Positions 8,447 to 16,055 of a stretch of DNA of 64,000 nt are shown here, one piece after another. The notes beneath the pieces were generated by a model. The model saw nothing but the letters and a program-made list of their open reading frames with translations, did no database searches and was not told where the DNA came from. Each line of letters opens with the position of its first letter. The stretch's first letter is position 1. Position numbers and translations under genes: made by a program. The stretch comes from Massilia kyonggiensis (GTDB taxonomy: Bacteria; Pseudomonadota; Gammaproteobacteria; Burkholderiales; Burkholderiaceae_D): positions 1 through 64,000 of the forward strand of contig NZ_JANUGY010000007.1 of assembly GCF_024756235.1 (NCBI RefSeq). The letters run 5' to 3'.

Positions 8447-9778
8447 TCAAGGAGCGTTTGCCGCCCTTACGCGCCATACCGTGTTGCCGACATCATCCGC
8501 TACCAGAAGCGCCCCGCTGTGATCGATGGCAAGGCCGACAGGGCGTCCTTTTGCATGGCCGTCTGCCAGAAAGCCCGTGACGACGTCGATCGGCTTTCCG
8601 GCGGGCTTGCCGTCCCGGAACGGCACGAACACGACCTTGTAGCCGCTCGGCGGACTACGGTCCCAGCTGCCGTGTTCGCCCACGAATGCACCTTCGCGCA
8701 GATTGACCGGCATCGCGCTAGCCGCGTGGCCGAACACCAGGCCGAGAGCAGCGACGTGCGAGCCGAGCGCATAGTCCGGAACGATGGCTTTCGCGACCAG
8801 GTCCGGACGCTGCGGCATCACCCGTGCATCGACGTGCTGGCCGTAATAGCTGTAGGGCCATCCGTAGAAACCGCCGTCGCGTACCGAGGTCAGGTAGTCG
8901 GGCACCAGATCGGGCCCGATCTCGTCGCGCTCGTTGACGACCACCCACATGGCTTTGCCCTGCGGCTCCCATTGCATCGAGTTAGGGTTGCGCAAGCCAC
9001 TGGCGAAGATGCGTGTGGCACCGGTGGCACGATCGACCTCGAGGATGTCGGCACGGTTCAATTCCGCTTCCATGCCGTTTTCCGTGATATTGCTGTTCGA
9101 TCCGACGCCGACGTACAGCTTGCTGCCATCCGGGCTGGCCAGCAGGCTCTTGGTCCAGTGGTGGTTCAGTGCGCCTTCCGCGCCGGGCAGGTCGATGACC
9201 TTTATGCCTGGCGCGGTAATCGTCGTGTCGCCGTCCTTGTAGGGGTAGCGCATCAGGGAATCTGCGTTTGCAACGTACAGGTCGCCGCCGACGAGCGCCA
9301 CACCGAACGGCGACTTCAGGTGGTCCAGGAAGACAGTGCGTTGCTCCGGCCCGTTGGCACTGCCTGGACGGACGAGCGTGATGCGGTTGCCGCCTTTCTG
9401 CGCCGAGCCGCCGTAGGCCTTGATCGGTCCCATGACGATGTCCTTCGGCCGGTTCTTCGGCTGCTTGGGGCCATTCGATTCGACAATCAGAATGTCCCCG
9501 TTCGGCAGCACGTAGACGAAGCGCGGATGCATGAGGCCAGTGGCGAGCGCACTGATCTTGAGAGACGCCTGGACGGCCGGCGTCTCTCCCTGTTTCCAGG
9601 TACCCGCCGGGGCGACCTTCATCGGCGGCAAGAGGTAGTTCTTCGCGGCGGGCAGTTCGGGAGCGGCACCGTGCTGGGCTGCCTGGATCGCCGTGCTGCC
9701 GTGGTCGCAAGCGGCCATCAGGCAGCCGACGGCCGCGACGAGAGTTGTTGTGCGGAGGACGGAACGGTGCGTGTTCAT
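8447..9778 (-). CDS. PQQ-type sugar / L-sorbosone dehydrogenase-like lipoprotein
   Basis: A 443-aa six-bladed beta-propeller of the glucose/sorbosone dehydrogenase family, predicted to oxidise a sugar or aldehyde in the periplasm using PQQ. A lipoprotein signal ends in LMAAC (Cys24), so the enzyme is probably membrane-tethered. Propeller landmarks include PRFVYVLPNGDILIVESNG, FGVALVGGDLYVAN, VVVNERDEIGPDLVPDYL, GFYGWPYSYYGQHVD and FVGEHGSWDRSPPSGYKV. The ATG at 9778 overlaps the stop of the upstream DUF2231 gene (ATGA), implying translational coupling; that protein may be its membrane partner. No PQQ synthesis genes are in the window. Confidence 0.88.
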   Translation of the reverse strand: MNTHRSVLRTTTLVAAVGCLMAACDHGSTAIQAAQHGAAPELPAAKNYLLPPMKVAPAGTWKQGETPAVQASLKISALATGLMHPRFVYVLPNGDILIVESNGPKQPKNRPKDIVMGPIKAYGGSAQKGGNRITLVRPGSANGPEQRTVFLDHLKSPFGVALVGGDLYVANADSLMRYPYKDGDTTITAPGIKVIDLPGAEGALNHHWTKSLLASPDGSKLYVGVGSNSNITENGMEAELNRADILEVDRATGATRIFASGLRNPNSMQWEPQGKAMWVVVNERDEIGPDLVPDYLTSVRDGGFYGWPYSYYGQHVDARVMPQRPDLVAKAIVPDYALGSHVAALGLVFGHAASAMPVNLREGAFVGEHGSWDRSPPSGYKVVFVPFRDGKPAGKPIDVVTGFLADGHAKGRPVGLAIDHSGALLVADDVGNTVWRVRAANAP

Positions 9779-10239
9779 TGCGTACTCCCTGCATCGGTCG
9801 CATATTGCGGACGCGGCCAGCCAAGCCATGTCGCAATCAGCATGAGGATGAAAACGACGATCGATAGCGTCAAGCCCTGCGGAACGACCGCCACCCACCC
9901 GTCGCGGCTATGCACGAAGGCGTTGGAGATGGCGAGCAGTAGCGTAGCGATGCTCACGGCGACGTGCGGGCCTGCATAGGGCAGCGTGCGCACATGGCGG
10001 TACTTGATCCAGGTAATCAGGCCGGCGATGGCGGCGAATGCTGCGATGATGCAGCCGACTGTCAGCAGCCAAACGGAAAAAGTTTCCCAAATGATGTTCG
10101 CAGTTTGCCAGTAGGCGATATCGGTCAGCAGCGTTCCAACGAAGCATACGGCGGGAAACTGTACCAGCACGGCATATACCGGCTGACTGGCCAGTCCGAG
10201 ATGGGGGCGAAGGACCGGTTCGGGTGCGCGGTTATGCAT
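9775..10239 (-). CDS. DUF2231 family membrane protein
   Basis: A 154-aa protein with four predicted transmembrane segments, matching the DUF2231 pattern (HPVLVQFPAVCFVGTLLTDI-like start, then TWIKYRHV and repeated small-residue helices). Its function is not established; in other genomes such proteins sit beside PQQ or sorbosone dehydrogenases and cytochromes, so an electron-transfer or anchoring role is plausible. It is the first gene of a two-gene operon with the dehydrogenase-like lipoprotein (ATGA overlap). Confidence 0.82.
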   Translation of the reverse strand: MHNRAPEPVLRPHLGLASQPVYAVLVQFPAVCFVGTLLTDIAYWQTANIIWETFSVWLLTVGCIIAAFAAIAGLITWIKYRHVRTLPYAGPHVAVSIATLLLAISNAFVHSRDGWVAVVPQGLTLSIVVFILMLIATWLGWPRPQYATDAGSTQ

Positions 10240-10530
10240 GGCGCACCTCGTAACGAAGGCGAAAGGAGAGGAACATGATGTTTTCCCATGATGATAGACG
10301 CGGAACCGTCACAGTAGCGCTGACCTAAATCGGGCGTCTGTGTTCTATTTCGCTTGTGACCCCATCCGAACCTTACGCAATGTTAATGCTGGTTATCTGA
10401 TCTCCACCCGCGCCGGTGCGGTCGCGTCCCGCTAGTGCCGCATCCGTACGCCACGGCTCCGCGATCTGCAGTACCATCCTCTAGTGCTTAATTGGCAACA
10501 AAATTCGTACAATATTATATCGAGGATCGT
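10240..10530. promoter_or_regulatory. divergent promoter region of the metal/redox block
   Basis: This 291-bp region drives the DUF2231 operon leftward and the DUF305 gene rightward. TTGGCA (10492-10497), a 17-bp spacer and TTATAT (10515-10520) form a fair sigma-70 promoter for DUF305, though it would leave almost no leader before the ATG at 10531. TTACGCAATGTTAAT at 10373-10387 is an imperfect dyad that loosely resembles copper two-component regulator boxes. Both are inferred from pattern only. Confidence 0.4.
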
Positions 10531-10992
10531 ATGGCTTCCTATACCCGCTTCGGCTGGATGATCGCCTGTTCCACGCTAGTGATGTTCAGCCTGATGTATC
10601 TGAATACCTATGAACTGGCGCATGTTCACTTCAGCCAGACGCGAGCGTGGATGGCGCTGGTCATGGGGGCTGCAATGGCGATCGTCATGCTTGCCTTTAT
10701 GCTCGGCATGTACAAGGACAGGCGGCGCAACACTGGGATTTTTCTTGGTGCTTGCGCGATCTTCGCCGTGTCGCTCTGGTTCGTGCGCAGCCAAGCGACG
10801 GTCGACGACATCTCCTACATGCGGGCAATGATTCCTCACCATTCGATCGCCATCATGACGAGCGAACGCGCGCATATCCGCGACGCCCGCGTGCGCAAGC
10901 TTGCCGACGGTATCGCCGCTACCCAGCGCAAGGAAATCGCCGAGATGGAGGCGTTGATCGCCGACATCGAGCGCAATGGACCCCGCCCTTGA
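10531..10992 (+). CDS. DUF305 domain membrane protein
   Basis: A 153-aa protein with three predicted membrane helices (about residues 5-25, 36-57 and 65-82) and a soluble C-terminal DUF305-like four-helix segment containing the signature RAMIPHHSIAIMTSERA. The His pair is a possible metal ligand. DUF305 proteins are often found beside copper and heavy-metal resistance genes, as here. The ATG at 10531 has GAGGA upstream; an in-frame TTG at 10492 was rejected. It precedes the ZIP-family gene by 55 bp, in the same direction. Confidence 0.85.
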   Translation: MASYTRFGWMIACSTLVMFSLMYLNTYELAHVHFSQTRAWMALVMGAAMAIVMLAFMLGMYKDRRRNTGIFLGACAIFAVSLWFVRSQATVDDISYMRAMIPHHSIAIMTSERAHIRDARVRKLADGIAATQRKEIAEMEALIADIERNGPRP

Positions 10993-11047
10993 ATCCCCAC
11001 CCTTGAAAAGCGTGAAATCGAACGCTCGATAATTGAGGAGACTGCCC

Positions 11048-11812
11048 ATGGGAAGTATTCCACTGTGGGCACAAGCCGGTTTCTGGGGTTTCGTGGCGGG
11101 CGCCGCGCTGCTGGTCGGTGCCGGCGTCGCCTACTTCATGCGCGTGCCCCAGCGGCTCATCGCCGGTGTGATGGCGTTCGGCAGCGGCGTGCTGATTTCG
11201 GCACTGTCCTTCGAGCTGATGGACGAGGCGTACAAGAAAGGTGGATTCGACGCAACGGCGATCGGCTTCCTCGGTGGCGCAGCGGTCTACACGCTCGCCG
11301 ACTGGATACTGGCCCGGCATGGCGCCAAACATCGCAAGCGGTCCAACGGCAAACAGCCTTCCGAACATGAGGACAGCGGCAGCGGCGCCGCCATTGCCGT
11401 CGGCGCGCTGCTGGACGGCATTCCCGAGTCGATCGTCATCGGCCTGTCGATGCTCGAGGGAGGGGCGGTCAGCACCGTGGCCGTGATTGCGATCTTCCTT
11501 TCGAATATCCCGGAAGGGCTGTCCAGCGCGGCCGGGATGAAGGGGGCGGGCCGTTCGGCGGCCTATATCTTCGGTGTCTGGGGCGCGATAGCGGTCGCTT
11601 CCGGGATTGCGTCCCTGGTCGGCTACACCGTATTCCAGGGTTTTTCCGCCAACGTCGTCGCGGCGACGACGGCCATTGCCGCCGGAGCCATCCTGTCGAT
11701 GCTGGTGGATACGATGATTCCGGAAGCGTTCGAGCAGACGCATGATTTCGCGGGATTGATCACCGTAGCGGGTTTCCTGGCTGCTTTCGTACTCAGCAAG
11801 ATGGGCGGCTGA
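11048..11812 (+). CDS. ZIP family divalent metal transporter
   Basis: A 254-aa membrane protein resembling ZIP permeases. Two metal-site helices are visible: ALLDGIPESIVIGLS and FLSNIPEGLSSAAG, corresponding to helices IV and V of ZIP proteins, where the His normally found in the first motif is replaced (DGIPES). A variable His-poor loop with HGAKHRKRSNGK and SEHEDSGSG separates the halves. It probably moves zinc or another divalent cation across the inner membrane; direction is unknown. The ATG at 11048 follows GAGGAG. It lies between DUF305 and the copper-storage-type gene. Confidence 0.85.
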   Translation: MGSIPLWAQAGFWGFVAGAALLVGAGVAYFMRVPQRLIAGVMAFGSGVLISALSFELMDEAYKKGGFDATAIGFLGGAAVYTLADWILARHGAKHRKRSNGKQPSEHEDSGSGAAIAVGALLDGIPESIVIGLSMLEGGAVSTVAVIAIFLSNIPEGLSSAAGMKGAGRSAAYIFGVWGAIAVASGIASLVGYTVFQGFSANVVAATTAIAAGAILSMLVDTMIPEAFEQTHDFAGLITVAGFLAAFVLSKMGG

Positions 11813-11876
11813 GCGGCCGTCCGAACCGGGGCAGGGAACCTGGAGAGACATTCATAAACCACTCAAGGAGAACGTC

Positions 11877-12209
11877 ATGCAACAACAGTACCAGTCCTGT
11901 ATTGCCGCCTGCAACGCTTGCGCCGACGCGTGCGACACGTGTTCCACGGCATGTCTGCAGGAAGACGACGTGAAGATGATGGCACGCTGCATTGCGCTCG
12001 ACATCGATTGCGCCCAGTTGTGCCGTCTCGCCGCCGCCATGATGGCGCGCAACAGCGAGTTCGCCGCGGCGTTGTGTCAGGTCTGTGCCCAGGTCTGCCA
12101 GGCATGCGGCGACGAGTGCGCGAAACACCAGGCCAGCCATTGTCAGGATTGCGCGGCCGCCTGCAGGCGCTGCGCGGAAGCGTGCCGCCAGATGGACGCA
12201 GCGGCCTAA
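11877..12209 (+). CDS. four-helix-bundle copper-binding protein (Csp3-like, DUF326)
   Basis: A 110-aa Cys-rich protein with 19 cysteines spaced as CxxxC/CxxC along predicted helices (positions 8, 12, 15, 19, 22, 26, 38, 45, 49, 67, 70, 74, 77, 81, 89, 92, 96, 99, 103). This is the pattern of bacterial copper storage proteins, whose four-helix bundles fill with many Cu(I) ions. No signal or Tat peptide is present, so it should be cytosolic like Csp3 rather than exported like Csp1. CAAGGAG lies just upstream. Its place after DUF305 and ZIP genes supports a metal-homeostasis operon. Confidence 0.9.
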   Translation: MQQQYQSCIAACNACADACDTCSTACLQEDDVKMMARCIALDIDCAQLCRLAAAMMARNSEFAAALCQVCAQVCQACGDECAKHQASHCQDCAAACRRCAEACRQMDAAA

Positions 12210-12312
12210 GTCGCGCCTAATCCTTGCCTGATACCTTGACCACGATGGCGGGCCGCACCCGGTGTGGCGCCGCCAGCATCATTCGTGAATCACCGACAGC
12301 AAGGAGCACATC

Positions 12313-12762
12313 ATGAACCGGAATCGTCGGATGAGGACATCGGCGCTGGCCGCCGTATTCGCGCTCGCATCCGGAGCGGCTTTCGCCCAGGCCGGGGCGT
12401 CGCTCGCGCCGAAGACCACACCAGCCGGCGTCGTCTACGTCAGTGGCGGCGTCGGCAACGCGCAACAGCAGGCGATGAAGGATGCAACGAAGGACTACGA
12501 CCTGCGCATGACGTTCGCGCGCCAGCAGACAGGTTCCTATCTCGCGAGCGTGAAAGTCACGATCGACCGCACGGAAGGAAGCGGCGCAGGCAGCCTCGTG
12601 CTCGACACCGTGTCCAGCGGACCGATGTTGTTCGTCAAACTCCCAGACGGAAGATACGACGTGCGGGCCGAGGTCGAGGGGCAGGTCCAGACGAGGACGG
12701 TCAATGTCAGGAACGGGCGGGGGCAGGACCTGGTGATCCACTTCCCGCCGAAGCAATCCTGA
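12313..12762 (+). CDS. exported protein of unknown function
   Basis: A 149-aa protein with a clear Sec signal peptide (MNRNRRMRTSALAAVFALASGAAFAQA). The mature part holds a tandem of AQQQAMKDATKDYDLRMTFA and a beta-rich C-terminal half (GPMLFVKLPDGRYDVRAEVEGQ) reminiscent of carboxypeptidase-regulatory-like folds. I do not recognise a family with known function. It follows the metal block in the same direction. Its last 56 bp overlap, tail to tail, with the histidine kinase gene on the other strand. Confidence 0.75.
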   Translation: MNRNRRMRTSALAAVFALASGAAFAQAGASLAPKTTPAGVVYVSGGVGNAQQQAMKDATKDYDLRMTFARQQTGSYLASVKVTIDRTEGSGAGSLVLDTVSSGPMLFVKLPDGRYDVRAEVEGQVQTRTVNVRNGRGQDLVIHFPPKQS

Positions 12763-14107
12763 TCGCTCTCCCGGGAAAGACGACGCGGGCGCGCAGGCCG
12801 CGCACCCCATCAGGCCTGTCGAGCAGGGCGATGGTTGCGCCGATCCGGCCCACGATCGACGCCGTGATCGCGAGCCCCAGTCCCGAACCGATCTCGCCGC
12901 TGCCGAGTACGCGGTAGAACGGATCAAATACGCGCTCGCGCTCGTCCGGGGCGATACCCGGTCCCGTGTCGTCCACGTCGAGAACGATGTGCTCGTCCGT
13001 GGCGGTCACGCCGATATCGACGCGTCCTCCTACCGGCGTGTAGCGGATCGCGTTGTCGACGAGGTTCTTGACGAGGATCCGGATGTCCATGGCGCGCCCG
13101 GCGACCGACGCATCGGCATCGCCCACCATCCCGAGATCGATGCCCTTGGCCTCCGCCAGCGCGACGAGATCCTCGAAGGCTTCCTGGATCGCCTTCTGCA
13201 ACGGCACCTGCGTCAACGGCTCGCCGCCGCCCTCCTGCGCGCGGGCCAGCGTCAGCAACTGGTCGAGCAGGATCCGGGTACGCGCGAGGCCCGCCGAGAG
13301 TGCCCCGAGCCGGGCGCGCGCCTCGTCCGGCATATCGGTGGCCGCGAGGCGTTCCGCCTGCAGCGACATGGCTGTCATCGGCGAACGCAGTTCGTGGGCG
13401 GCATCCGCGATGAAGCGCCGTTGCAGGGCCAGGGCACGCGCGGTGCGGGCGATCAGCTTGTTGATTTCGCCGACGAAAGGCCACACCTCGGACGGGAGCG
13501 GCATCGGGTCCAGTTGCCCCAGGTCGTGCTCGCGGCGCTTGCCGAGTTGTACGGCCAGCCTTTGCAGGGGCAAGAACATCGTACGTACCAGCAGCGTCGC
13601 CAGCAGGACGAGGACCGGACCGAGGAACAGGATGGGCATCGCGGTGCGCAGGGCGCTCGCGCGCGCGGCCGCATCGCGCACCGCGGTTTGCTGCGCGACG
13701 GCGACGCGCACGCCTTTCGCATTGGTGCGGACGAAAACGCGCCACGTTTCGTTGGCGATGGCGACCGTCTGCAACCCGTCGGGCAGGGAACGCGCGAAAC
13801 GGGGCGGCCGTTCCGGTTCGGGCAGACGCGTGCCGGGCGCGTCGATGAAACGCACGACCAGGCGCGCGTCGAAGTCGACGTCGCCCGCCTTTTCGCGCGC
13901 CATCGGCGACGCCGGCACGGCGTCCAGCCTGCTGATGAGGTAGCCGACCTGGCGCAACTGCGTGTCCTGGCCGCGATGCGCCTCGGCGGTGGCGGCCATG
14001 TACGAATAGAGGCCTGCGAAGGCGGCGCCGATCAGGATGGCCGCCGAAATCCACAGCGACAGCCTGAAGCGCAACGACGCCGTCAACGGCCCTTCGCGAC
14101 CATCCAT
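12707..14107 (-). CDS. QseC-like sensor histidine kinase
   Basis: A 466-aa membrane sensor kinase. A transmembrane helix (about 17-38), a periplasmic segment of about 120 residues, a second helix (about 155-175) and a linker precede the HisKA domain with H-box RRFIADAAHELRSPMTAMS and an ATPase domain (N box LVDNAIRYTP, G boxes DDTGPGIAPDE and GSGLGLAI). The domain order and length fit the QseC/PmrB group. Its start overlaps the response regulator gene by 25 bp. Neighbouring metal genes suggest, but do not show, a metal or envelope signal. Confidence 0.9.
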   Translation of the reverse strand: MDGREGPLTASLRFRLSLWISAAILIGAAFAGLYSYMAATAEAHRGQDTQLRQVGYLISRLDAVPASPMAREKAGDVDFDARLVVRFIDAPGTRLPEPERPPRFARSLPDGLQTVAIANETWRVFVRTNAKGVRVAVAQQTAVRDAAARASALRTAMPILFLGPVLVLLATLLVRTMFLPLQRLAVQLGKRREHDLGQLDPMPLPSEVWPFVGEINKLIARTARALALQRRFIADAAHELRSPMTAMSLQAERLAATDMPDEARARLGALSAGLARTRILLDQLLTLARAQEGGGEPLTQVPLQKAIQEAFEDLVALAEAKGIDLGMVGDADASVAGRAMDIRILVKNLVDNAIRYTPVGGRVDIGVTATDEHIVLDVDDTGPGIAPDERERVFDPFYRVLGSGEIGSGLGLAITASIVGRIGATIALLDRPDGVRGLRARVVFPGRAIRIASAGSGSPGPAPARS

Positions 14108-14745
14108 CCCACGCCCCGGACGTTCTTGATGATGTCGCTGCCCAGCTTCTTGCGGATCGAATGGATCAGGAACTCGATCGCGTTGCTTTCGACTTCCTCG
14201 TTCCAGCCGTAGACCCTGTGTTCGAGTTCGGCACGGGACAGGATCGCGCCCGGGCGTACGAGCAACGCCTGCAGCAGCGGGAATTCACGCGCGGTCAGGA
14301 GGACGGTCGCTGCGGCGGTACGCGCCTCGTGGGTCGCGGGATCGAGTTCGACGATGCCATTGCCGAGCACGGTGCTGCCCGTTCCCTCGGCGCGGCGGCT
14401 CAGCGCGCGCATGCGCGCCAGCAGTTCGCTCATCACGAACGGTTTGACGAGGTAGTCGTCCGCGCCGCCGTCGAGTCCGGCCACGCGGTCTTCCGTCGTC
14501 TCGCGCGCGGTCAGCACCAGCACTGGAACGCCGTTGTGCGCCGCGCGGATGCGGCGCAGTACCTCCATGCCGTCCATACGGGGCAGGTTCAGGTCCAGGA
14601 GGACCAGCGCGTACGCATGCACCAGCAGCGCGGTCAGCGCGGCCTCGCCGTCGCATACCCAGTCGGCCGCATAGCCGGCGTCGCGCAGCGCATGCTGGAC
14701 GACGCTGCCGATCATGGGGTCGTCTTCCACCAGCAATACTCTCAT
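14083..14745 (-). CDS. OmpR-family response regulator (QseB-like)
   Basis: A 220-aa response regulator with receiver domain (acidic pocket EDD 7-9, phospho-acceptor Asp51, DDYLVKPF containing the conserved Lys) and a C-terminal winged-helix domain (ELEHRVYGWNEEVESNAIEF, VRGVGWMVAKGR). This is the partner of the overlapping histidine kinase. Its ATG overlaps the stop of the YbdK-like gene (ATGA at 14742-14745), so ligase homologue, regulator and kinase are one operon in that order. Confidence 0.92.
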   Translation of the reverse strand: MRVLLVEDDPMIGSVVQHALRDAGYAADWVCDGEAALTALLVHAYALVLLDLNLPRMDGMEVLRRIRAAHNGVPVLVLTARETTEDRVAGLDGGADDYLVKPFVMSELLARMRALSRRAEGTGSTVLGNGIVELDPATHEARTAAATVLLTAREFPLLQALLVRPGAILSRAELEHRVYGWNEEVESNAIEFLIHSIRKKLGSDIIKNVRGVGWMVAKGR

Positions 14746-15851
14746 TGTTCCACGTTCCCTCCGGGCGCCACCGGGCTGTCGAACATCGCGCTCGCCAGCC
14801 GCGCCAGGTCGATCGTCCCGGCGCCCGCGGCCATGTGCGCGGTCAGCCAGCGTGCCTGTCCGCCATTATGCAGCAGCTCATGAATCAGGACGCACGCGGC
14901 CGGAAAGTCGGGATCGTCCGAACGTGCCGCCAGGCGGGCGAGATCGCTTCGCACCACATAGTCGACGCTGTTTTTCCTGCGCGTGCACGGGTCGACCCAG
15001 TCGCCCAGCACGCCGCACCGGGTGGCGTTGAAGCGGTTCCATGGATAGAGCTCCGCAGCGCGCGCGCAGGGCCAGACGCCGGGACGGTCCGCCACTTCGG
15101 CGCACACTTCGCGCGCATAGCACGCGATGGCCGCGGCATAGGCCGGGTGAAGGGGCGCGTCTAGCGCGCGCAGTTCCACTGCGCCACGCTCGGGATCCGG
15201 ACGGACGTCCCAGTCCACGTCCTGCACGCGCGTGGCGAGACCATGGCATCCAAGGCGCGCGACGTGCTGCGCGACATCCTGCCAGCTGCGCAGCGAGGAC
15301 GGCATGACGCCGCTGGCCTGGAAGGCGCCGGATACCGTGTTGCGTGCGCTGCAAAAACCGGAGTCCCGGCCGCGCCAGTAAGGCGAGCTTGCGGAGAGGG
15401 CAATGAACAGCGGCGCGCGCTGGTTCAGCCAGGCGCCGATACGCACTGCCTCGTCGGCGTCCCGTACGCCGATCTGCACATGCATGCCGAAACCGGCGAG
15501 CTTGCCCGGCTCCCGTTGCCCGCCGCAGGTCCGAACGGGATGCGCACCGCCCCCCGCGACCGCGGCGCCGACCGAGCGGGCCTCCCGCCGCACGCAGCAG
15601 CGCATGTCTTCGAGCGTATCCGCCGCCGCGCGGTAGCCGTCCAGCGCCGAGGTGGCCACGTCGAGTGTCGTCGCATCGATTTCGGGCGTAGCAGCCCACG
15701 CCGCATGCGGCCGTTCGAGTCGGAACACGATGTCGGGCGCGGCTGGACGCAAATCGTACGTCATGCGGTCGAGTACCATCCACTCCAGCCCGATCCTCAT
15801 GCTGCCCGGCCGCGCCCTGGCGAACCGCGGCAGCGGCATCGATCCCACCAT
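14742..15851 (-). CDS. YbdK-like carboxylate-amine ligase homologue, probably degenerate active site
   Basis: A 369-aa member of the GCS2/YbdK glutamate-cysteine ligase-like family; length and order match E. coli YbdK. Landmarks are GLEWMVLD near the N-terminus, GGGAHP, MHVQIGV, FIALSASSPYWRG and WDVRP. Two features look inactivating: the family segment ExxLELAT is here ATTLDVAT, losing a conserved Glu, and the loop between GGGAHP and the MHV motif is about 18 residues shorter than in E. coli YbdK. The ATG at 15851 follows GGAAGGAAG. It heads a translationally coupled operon with the QseBC-like pair, so it may serve sensing or regulation rather than catalysis. Confidence 0.75.
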   Translation of the reverse strand: MVGSMPLPRFARARPGSMRIGLEWMVLDRMTYDLRPAAPDIVFRLERPHAAWAATPEIDATTLDVATSALDGYRAAADTLEDMRCCVRREARSVGAAVAGGGAHPVRTCGGQREPGKLAGFGMHVQIGVRDADEAVRIGAWLNQRAPLFIALSASSPYWRGRDSGFCSARNTVSGAFQASGVMPSSLRSWQDVAQHVARLGCHGLATRVQDVDWDVRPDPERGAVELRALDAPLHPAYAAAIACYAREVCAEVADRPGVWPCARAAELYPWNRFNATRCGVLGDWVDPCTRRKNSVDYVVRSDLARLAARSDDPDFPAACVLIHELLHNGGQARWLTAHMAAGAGTIDLARLASAMFDSPVAPGGNVEQ

Positions 15852-16055
15852 GTTCGACTTCCTTCCCTGATCTGTTCCGGCCCGGCGATCGCCGCGGCCG
15901 CGCGTGCTGAGCGTAAGGATAGAAGGCATCACTTAGCGAAGACTTAGCCTGGGCCATGCGCGAGGCGGTAACAGCGGCGCATCCGGGTGACGCACCCGAG
16001 GTGGCGGAATCGAGGCATACTGATGACGCCGCCGGCAACGTGACTTCGCGTAAAC

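Noticed and set aside
8330..8449. Minus-strand 36-codon open stretch after the sorbosone-dehydrogenase stop, as a gene remnant
   Set aside because: It has some protein-like composition but no start, no recognised family and no match to the neighbouring frame; evidence is too thin.
8381..9979. Long plus-strand open frame of 532 codons
   Set aside because: It is antisense to the well-supported sorbosone-dehydrogenase-like gene; its translation is rich in Arg/His with no domain pattern. GC-rich antisense frames are common here.
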